64,000 nucleotides of DNA from a virus: IMG/VR virus record IMGVR_UViG_3300032132_000004, positions 1-64,000 of that record; one strand, given 5' to 3'. Positions 58,907 to 64,000 of the stretch are shown piece by piece (positions within the stretch are counted from its first letter, which is position 1; the number at the start of each line of letters is the position of its first letter). Under the pieces are notes generated by a model. That model was given only the letters and a program-made list of their open reading frames with translations, was not told the DNA's origin and ran no database searches. A program made the position numbers and the translations under genes.

Positions 58907-61568
58907 CAGAAACTCCTTTCGTTGGTATTTTAACCAAACGGAACTCCGATTGCGAAGATCTAGACGTTATAGTATGTTTGAATCCGTATATACCGTAAAG
59001 ACCACTATAGAACGTGTTCATTAAAGTTTTTTCAACCTTTCTACTTTGCGTTATGTTGGCATCTTGAGCTAGAAGAATACAGGGCTGGCCGATGTGCGTT
59101 ACTATGTTTGATAAGTGAAAAGTGGGAAGCGTTTTCATGGTTACGGTATAAGTCTTTCTATACATATCCTCCATCAAATCAGCCATAATGCCGTTAGGGT
59201 TGCCTGGGAGCACTTGATCTATTTCTATGTACCCTTTATAGGTTTGATCCTTTAATTTGTCTAGAATCATAGCTATAAAATCTGCTTCTTTTTCTGCGCC
59301 AACCTCTGCTGAAAGCTCGGGGGACAATCTAGTCATCAAGTCCTGAATAAGTTTTTGTCTGTCCTTAGGAAACTCATTTAGTTTTAGGTACGCTATTGCA
59401 GCGGCTCTGGTTGTAATAGGAAGAGATCCTTTGCCCAAAGGTAAAACACCCTCCACCACTGCTGAAGATTTCCTAGTTACACCTTTACTAAATCCTATTC
59501 TCAACTGATCTAAATAAATATTGGATTTAGTTAGATTAAGAGAAAGGACATTAGGGTTCTGTATATTGAATCGGAACACTGGTATGGCTTCATTTTTGAT
59601 ATATTCCTTTTTCTCATCAGAAAATAGATTATCTGAGTACGCGAACTCGTCTGGTAGTTCTGTGATATCCCCAAAAGCCCCAACTAGTTGTTCTCTTCTA
59701 GGAAAAACTATATCTCGTACTGTCTTGTTGTACCTTACATCCCCAACAATGATTTTATCCAAAGGATGAAGAGGTATTTTTTGTACGATCTTATCTAGGC
59801 TAAGCTGAGTTTCGTTTATATCAGCCTGAAGAAGGCTAGTAAACTCTGTAGGAAGATTAGTTTTCTCTAAGTCTGACTCAGCTAAAGACTTTTGCGCTCT
59901 TAGCTTATTAATACTTTTGTATGATGGAGCCAAATCCAAGCTACCGAATAAGTAGTTATCTATCATAGCTACGTCTCCTACAATAACAGCTTCCTTGGCT
60001 TCATTGAACTTTGAGTATCCTCCAAAGGTAGAAAATTTGGACGGATTAATAGTACCGTCTCCTTTAGTCCAATAATCTAGTAATTTTGTATTGGTTTCAT
60101 TTACAATAGCCAGCCTAAAGTTGTAGGCTCCCTTAGAGTTTTTACTTATAGCATTAAATACTTTACTTAGTACTTCATTATGGTCAGGAATACGCCTATC
60201 ATGGGTTGAACTCTCTAGTATTCCATAAAACTTCCCTTCTTCGTAATACTTTTTTCTTCTATCTTCTGCTGAAGGGGCCTTCTCCTTAGAAGTGTACTTA
60301 TTTACTTTCGCGGAGGGGATAGCGCGTGGAAGCTTAGGGGGGCGCTCATGGGGCAGGCCTGCGAAGCGTTCTAGCCGTGCTAGTTCCACCTCTTCCCGAG
60401 ATGGGAGTGAATGAAAGGTTGGTTCTGGCCTTTCAATAAAATTAGCCGTGAGTGGCCTTTCAAGTGGTCTTTCGGCAAAGAAGACGGGCTTGTCAGTGGG
60501 TATTTCGGAGGATGGACTCCCTAGGCGCAAACCAAAATCCTCTAAGAGTATTTGTATTACATACTCGTATTCTCCTGCTAACTGGTACTGTGATAAAGGT
60601 GATTCTGGCCTTTCGACAAAGCCGCTGCTCCTATTGTCAGGATATGGCCCATATTTTAATATATTACTTATCTTTTCTCTACAAACAATATTGAGATCAG
60701 GAAGAAGAACTATTACATTAGGATTGTTTGTGGCGTGCTGTACGTAGCTTCTTATAGTATCTACTACTAAAGAATGAAAATCTAAGGATCCTAGGGTTCT
60801 TAAATTAAAAGACTCTAAAGTAGAAGCACCTTCCTCTCTACTATTTTGCACAGCGTCCTTATACAAATCTAGCTCTAAGTGATTTAAAGGATCATAAATT
60901 CCATGTCCTGAAGAGAAGTTGATGAGGTTTGATTCTCCAACATGCCTTAGGGTGAGGCCAGCAAGATTAAGGTTAACCTGTTCGTTAAAGTCTCCTCTTC
61001 TTCTTCTAAAGTTTAAGTCTGTAGCAGTGGGTGCAAAAGTAAGAGTAATCTTCCTAGGTCCTTTTACTTCTATATGTGCCCCCGTTAGTACACATCTATG
61101 AGGTCCAGACCATAAAGCTAAATTATTCCCTGTACCGTATGCTATATAGAAAGTATTTATCCCTATATGTTTGCTAAACTCTTCTTTAAGTTCCGAAAAA
61201 TACTTATCATTATAAAGAGACTGGCTGCTCGCCATATCTTTCGTAACCTTGCTAGCAAGAGTGCCTTCCTCTGAAGAATCTGTATAAGCACTTCCTGCTA
61301 TAGCGGGAAGCAATTTATCAGAAAATAACCTTCTCTCTAGATCCCCTTTGGGGTCAATGAGCACTAGTTTCATCTTCCATCCATCCCCCATATTACCAGT
61401 ATGCTCGAATGATATGAAACTAGGGTTAGATTCGTTATCGAAAAGAAGTGCGTCCTCTTCCTCTGAAAGTCCCTTCATAAGGTTTTTGTACGTAGCTCCT
61501 TCAGCAAAGAGACTATTCATAACATCTTTATTAAAACCTACGATAACATTAGCTACTGGAATATTCAT
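58896..61568 (-). CDS. Baseplate hub-like protein with ERP-repeat insert
   Basis: An 890-residue protein in the place of the hub gene next to the gp5-type spike. The N- and C-terminal domains are mixed alpha/beta, with strands (HIEVKGPRKITLTFAP) and a C-terminal part (TYTVTMKTLPTFHLSN, then IVTHIGQPCILLAQD). Residues about 310-430 hold several ERP pieces (FVERPESPL, AERPLERPLTANFIERPEP, LPHERPPK), which look like a flexible, Pro-rich insert. I cannot prove gp27 homology, but position and size fit a hub protein that joins tube and spike. Confidence 0.55.
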   Translation of the reverse strand: MNIPVANVIVGFNKDVMNSLFAEGATYKNLMKGLSEEEDALLFDNESNPSFISFEHTGNMGDGWKMKLVLIDPKGDLERRLFSDKLLPAIAGSAYTDSSEEGTLASKVTKDMASSQSLYNDKYFSELKEEFSKHIGINTFYIAYGTGNNLALWSGPHRCVLTGAHIEVKGPRKITLTFAPTATDLNFRRRRGDFNEQVNLNLAGLTLRHVGESNLINFSSGHGIYDPLNHLELDLYKDAVQNSREEGASTLESFNLRTLGSLDFHSLVVDTIRSYVQHATNNPNVIVLLPDLNIVCREKISNILKYGPYPDNRSSGFVERPESPLSQYQLAGEYEYVIQILLEDFGLRLGSPSSEIPTDKPVFFAERPLERPLTANFIERPEPTFHSLPSREEVELARLERFAGLPHERPPKLPRAIPSAKVNKYTSKEKAPSAEDRRKKYYEEGKFYGILESSTHDRRIPDHNEVLSKVFNAISKNSKGAYNFRLAIVNETNTKLLDYWTKGDGTINPSKFSTFGGYSKFNEAKEAVIVGDVAMIDNYLFGSLDLAPSYKSINKLRAQKSLAESDLEKTNLPTEFTSLLQADINETQLSLDKIVQKIPLHPLDKIIVGDVRYNKTVRDIVFPRREQLVGAFGDITELPDEFAYSDNLFSDEKKEYIKNEAIPVFRFNIQNPNVLSLNLTKSNIYLDQLRIGFSKGVTRKSSAVVEGVLPLGKGSLPITTRAAAIAYLKLNEFPKDRQKLIQDLMTRLSPELSAEVGAEKEADFIAMILDKLKDQTYKGYIEIDQVLPGNPNGIMADLMEDMYRKTYTVTMKTLPTFHLSNIVTHIGQPCILLAQDANITQSRKVEKTLMNTFYSGLYGIYGFKHTITSRSSQSEFRLVKIPTKGVSDEK

Positions 61569-61873
61569 TACACTTTAGGGATTAATATCCTTTGATTTGG
61601 TCTGAATCCCTCAGTAGGATCAGCTATCCCGTTTACCAGCATAAGCAACCACCAGTTCTTAGGACTTCCATAAAATACATTGGAAATCAAGTCTGGTCTA
61701 TGCTCGTAGCCTTGAGGGACATAACCTACCTCATACTCATACGCAGTATCCAAGCCTTGTAAGAGTGAATCAAACTTTGGAGAGTTCAATATAGTGGTTG
61801 TAGTTACGTTACGATGCTTCACATGGTTAACATCTAGACTATAAGGGCCTTTGTTTCCTTTTAAAAAAGCCAT
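61568..61873 (-). CDS. gp53: Baseplate wedge protein, gp53-like (LysM-like end)
   Basis: A 101-residue protein, when started at ATG 61873 (TAATG overlap). A longer frame starts at 61933 but runs inside the upstream gene. The C-terminal half, YGSPKNWWLLMLVNGIADPTEGFRPNQRILIP, is the typical end of gp53-type wedge proteins (Y-G-[ST]-P-x-x-W-W, then N-x-I-x-D-P, then P-x-Q-x-L-x-[IV]-P), resembling a LysM unit. T4 gp53 is 196 residues, so this is shorter. The place next to hub and tube genes agrees. Confidence 0.7.
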   Translation of the reverse strand: MAFLKGNKGPYSLDVNHVKHRNVTTTTILNSPKFDSLLQGLDTAYEYEVGYVPQGYEHRPDLISNVFYGSPKNWWLLMLVNGIADPTEGFRPNQRILIPKV

Positions 61874-62748
61874 TAGATGCCACCAGACCCTGGATCCATG
61901 CTGTGAGTTGATCCTAGTACAACGGCTTCCCACCCAGCGAGGTTATCTCTTTTAATTGGGTTACTCTCGTCATCTGGTTTGAATTCCCCGAAATCTCCTG
62001 TTCTAATCTCTTCTAGCTTCATGTTAATCTTTAACTGACGAGGGAGTAGAGTTTTAAGGTCATATCCCGCTTGTTCATTATACTCAATAGAATAATTAGT
62101 ACAGATGCAGGGAACATCTTGATATAAAATCCCATGCCTTAATCTTATAATAGGTGGTCCGTAAATTGGGTTCTTAGAGTAATTTGTGACGCTAGATCTA
62201 ATGATGTTAGTCCAGTAGATAATAATATCAATGATTTGGCTACTTGCCTCTTCAGCTTGCACATCCTCTTCCTCTGGAGGGGCCTCATCAATTCCTAGAT
62301 TATTTCGTACCTGTTTAGCGGATTCTTCTGCTAGTCCTTTAGTATAAGCAGTTCCTAAAATCCAAGCCAGACCCTTTGCAGGAGACTCTAATTTATGTGG
62401 ATTTTTGAACAGTTCTCTCTCAAGATCTAGGTTACTTTTGTCGTTGTCGTAAGTAATATACTTGTCTAGGGTTATGTCTGGGTGATCATCTTGAATATGA
62501 GGCAATGTTATGTTAAAAGAAAGGTTTAGCTGCCTAGAATCTGCACCTAAGTAGCTGTACAGGTTGCTAGACCTAGAAATCAAGGAATATTTCTGATATC
62601 GAGCCTTTTTACTCTCCTTAATTACTATGTTTTCAAAGAAAGGCATAGTTACTACGTAATAATTTCCATTATACTCTAAGGAAGGGAAGTAAAATCGTAG
62701 CTTAGACCTTTCTGGTAAAGCTCTGTCTATAATATGTCTATTTGTCAT
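61873..62748 (-). CDS. Baseplate/tail-tube-associated structural protein
   Basis: A 291-residue protein with RSSNLYSYLGADSRQLNLSF, then NITLPHI (residues about 55-90), and later IYGPPIIRLRHGILYQDVPCIC. I recall this text from T4-type phage baseplate and tube-initiator proteins (the gp48/gp54 kind), but cannot choose between them. Its C-terminus (GWEAVVLGSTHS) reaches the gp53-like gene, which overlaps its stop as TAATG. It overlaps the tape-measure gene by 1 base. Confidence 0.55.
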   Translation of the reverse strand: MTNRHIIDRALPERSKLRFYFPSLEYNGNYYVVTMPFFENIVIKESKKARYQKYSLISRSSNLYSYLGADSRQLNLSFNITLPHIQDDHPDITLDKYITYDNDKSNLDLERELFKNPHKLESPAKGLAWILGTAYTKGLAEESAKQVRNNLGIDEAPPEEEDVQAEEASSQIIDIIIYWTNIIRSSVTNYSKNPIYGPPIIRLRHGILYQDVPCICTNYSIEYNEQAGYDLKTLLPRQLKINMKLEEIRTGDFGEFKPDDESNPIKRDNLAGWEAVVLGSTHSMDPGSGGI

Positions 62749-64000
62749 TAGCCACCTGAGTCAGTAGGTATCGCACCGTCTGGTAAAACCAGTTCCGTTT
62801 CTTTTCCATTAAGTAGGGTTAATTGCTCTAACATTTCTTCTTGAGTAGTATTTCTGCCTACTCCAAGTATCCTCTCAATACTACTACCAAGCATATCTGC
62901 CGTTGTATCTAGGAAGGCTGGGGGAGTACTTTTGTCTGGAGTCTTCCCATCAATGCTTTCTGTAGCTCTGGCTGTTCTTCCAGCGATTCCTGTTTCGTCC
63001 GTATAAGTGTCTAATAGTTCTTGTAAAATTATAGAAATCTTGTTGTTTTCTTTGGCAATTGCTAGAAATCCTTTTTTTCCCTCTTTTGCGGCCTCTAGTC
63101 TACCTTCAAAGCTATTGTTAAAGGCTTCTTCCGCCTTTCTTTTAGCATCTTCTTTATCGTTAAACCAGCCTGCAATACTTTCAACCCAATGGTAGCCAGA
63201 CACCCACTTCAACAGAACTAAAGCACTACTCAAGCTCTTCGTTACATCACCAAGTATTTCGGCTGTTTTCCAAAGAAACTTCCCAATCATAACTAATCCT
63301 TCTTTGATTATAGGCCAGAAGAATTTAATCTGGGCTTGTACTCCGTAGAAAAAATCCGTAAAGAAATTAGAAATTTTAATAGCCCCCTTAACCAAGGCAA
63401 TGGTAACCATTTTAATATTAGCGTCAATGGTTTTAGAAGGGAACTTGCTTTTAAACCAATCAACAAGAGCTTGGGAAAACTTATTGGCAAAGCCTGAGAT
63501 AACCTCAAAGGTTTTTACGAGAGGTTCGTGCCATCTTATAAAAGCTTCTGTGAGAGGTAAAAAGGCTTCCTTCCTTAGAGTTTCTATTGTAAGCCAAAAG
63601 GAGGCGGATTTCTCGTTTGCATCCTTCTCTCGTTTGCCCATATTAGCCATTAGAGTAACAGCAAAAAGGCCTCCCTTACCGTATATACTTTTTGTAGAGT
63701 CTAGTAAATGGAACGCATTCTTTTTGGCCCCTTTTGAGAAATCTTCAACAGAAGTGCCCGCAATTACAATGGCTTCCTCTAACATTCGCGTCTGTGTTAA
63801 AACATCTTGCCCAGATATCCTCTCTCTTATGCCTCCAAGCCCCATAGCAGCTAGATGCCCTAATGTTTTGTCGCTGGTATCTACAAGCATCTTCAGAAAA
63901 CCCTCAACGGCAGCACGGTTCTTCTCTCCACCGAACTTACCAGTTAACTCTGCTACCACTCCCGTCAGATTCTCCAATCCTGCTAGCCTCATCACTGGGA
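62748..64000 (-). CDS. Tape-measure-like tail protein, C-terminal part (runs off the window)
   Basis: About 417 residues are visible; the frame stays open to the edge, with a GTG-ATG near 63990 that need not be the start. It has hydrophobic helices (ISNFFTDFFYGVQAQIKFFWPIIKEGLVMIGKFLW, residues about 205-240 in the visible part), Ala/Lys helices, and an acidic, Ser/Thr-rich C-terminus. Long, partly hydrophobic helical proteins next to baseplate genes are usually tape measures that set tail length and help form a membrane channel. The full length is unknown. Confidence 0.6.
   Translation of the reverse strand, partial: PVMRLAGLENLTGVVAELTGKFGGEKNRAAVEGFLKMLVDTSDKTLGHLAAMGLGGIRERISGQDVLTQTRMLEEAIVIAGTSVEDFSKGAKKNAFHLLDSTKSIYGKGGLFAVTLMANMGKREKDANEKSASFWLTIETLRKEAFLPLTEAFIRWHEPLVKTFEVISGFANKFSQALVDWFKSKFPSKTIDANIKMVTIALVKGAIKISNFFTDFFYGVQAQIKFFWPIIKEGLVMIGKFLWKTAEILGDVTKSLSSALVLLKWVSGYHWVESIAGWFNDKEDAKRKAEEAFNNSFEGRLEAAKEGKKGFLAIAKENNKISIILQELLDTYTDETGIAGRTARATESIDGKTPDKSTPPAFLDTTADMLGSSIERILGVGRNTTQEEMLEQLTLLNGKETELVLPDGAIPTDSGG

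Noticed and set aside
1-64000. Lysis cassette, integrase or transposase
   Set aside because: No holin, endolysin, integrase or transposase text found on either strand in this window.

Overview
The window is part of the genome of a large tailed bacteriophage with a contractile tail (a distant T4-type myovirus). It carries recognisable relatives of T4 head, neck, tail tube, sheath and baseplate proteins together with a T4-style replication and recombination set (gp32, UvsY-like, DnaB/gp41 helicase, gp46/gp47, late sigma gp55-like). Almost everything is on the minus strand; only the sigma-like gene and a PD-(D/E)XK nuclease are on the plus strand. There is no integrase, insertion sequence or CRISPR array, and no gap longer than about 100 bases lacks a gene or RNA. 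Terminase and portal genes are not in the window. The host cannot be read directly. One gene (4837-6867) encodes a secreted Gly/Pro-rich HEAT-repeat protein of a kind I remember from Planctomycetes, so a planctomycete host is my best inference. The sequence shares no direct hallmark that excludes other Gram-negative hosts.

Layout, left to right. 1-1054: end of a glycosyltransferase-like gene, a tRNA-like RNA, a terminator and a lipoprotein. 1061-14543: replication, recombination and nucleotide metabolism, read right to left. It contains a UDG-like/exonuclease protein, two further pieces of a family A DNA polymerase, ThyX, gp47/gp46 nuclease, an adenosylcobalamin-type (class II) ribonucleotide reductase, the HEAT protein, a zinc-ribbon protein, the replicative helicase, a HELLH metalloprotease-like protein, a UvsY-like mediator and the gp32-like single-strand binding protein. 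14558-16183: late sigma-like gene, thioredoxin-like gene, a small unknown and a nuclease. 16152-18872: a 906-residue unknown. 18953-32922: tail tube, sheath, PAAR tip, two very large adhesin or fibre proteins, gp15-like, gp14-like and gp13-like neck and completion proteins. 33005-38058: major capsid protein, scaffold, prohead protease and small core-type proteins. 38147-64000: large virion structural proteins followed by the baseplate set (gp7, gp6, gp25, LamG protein, gp5-type spike, hub-like, gp53-like, tube-associated) and the end of a tape-measure-like protein.

The genes form tightly packed, often overlapping operons (TAATG and ATGA junctions), mostly with visible Shine-Dalgarno sequences. 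Seven gene starts break this rule. They have no Shine-Dalgarno but a TATAAT or TATTAT box 4-6 bases before the ATG, which suggests promoters for leaderless mRNAs. Other points of interest are a family A polymerase split into three overlapping genes with an Fe-S UDG-like front end, a non-canonical tRNA-like cloverleaf, exact DNA repeats shared between the HEAT protein and a virion protein 34 kb away, and recently duplicated FN3 modules in the giant fibre.
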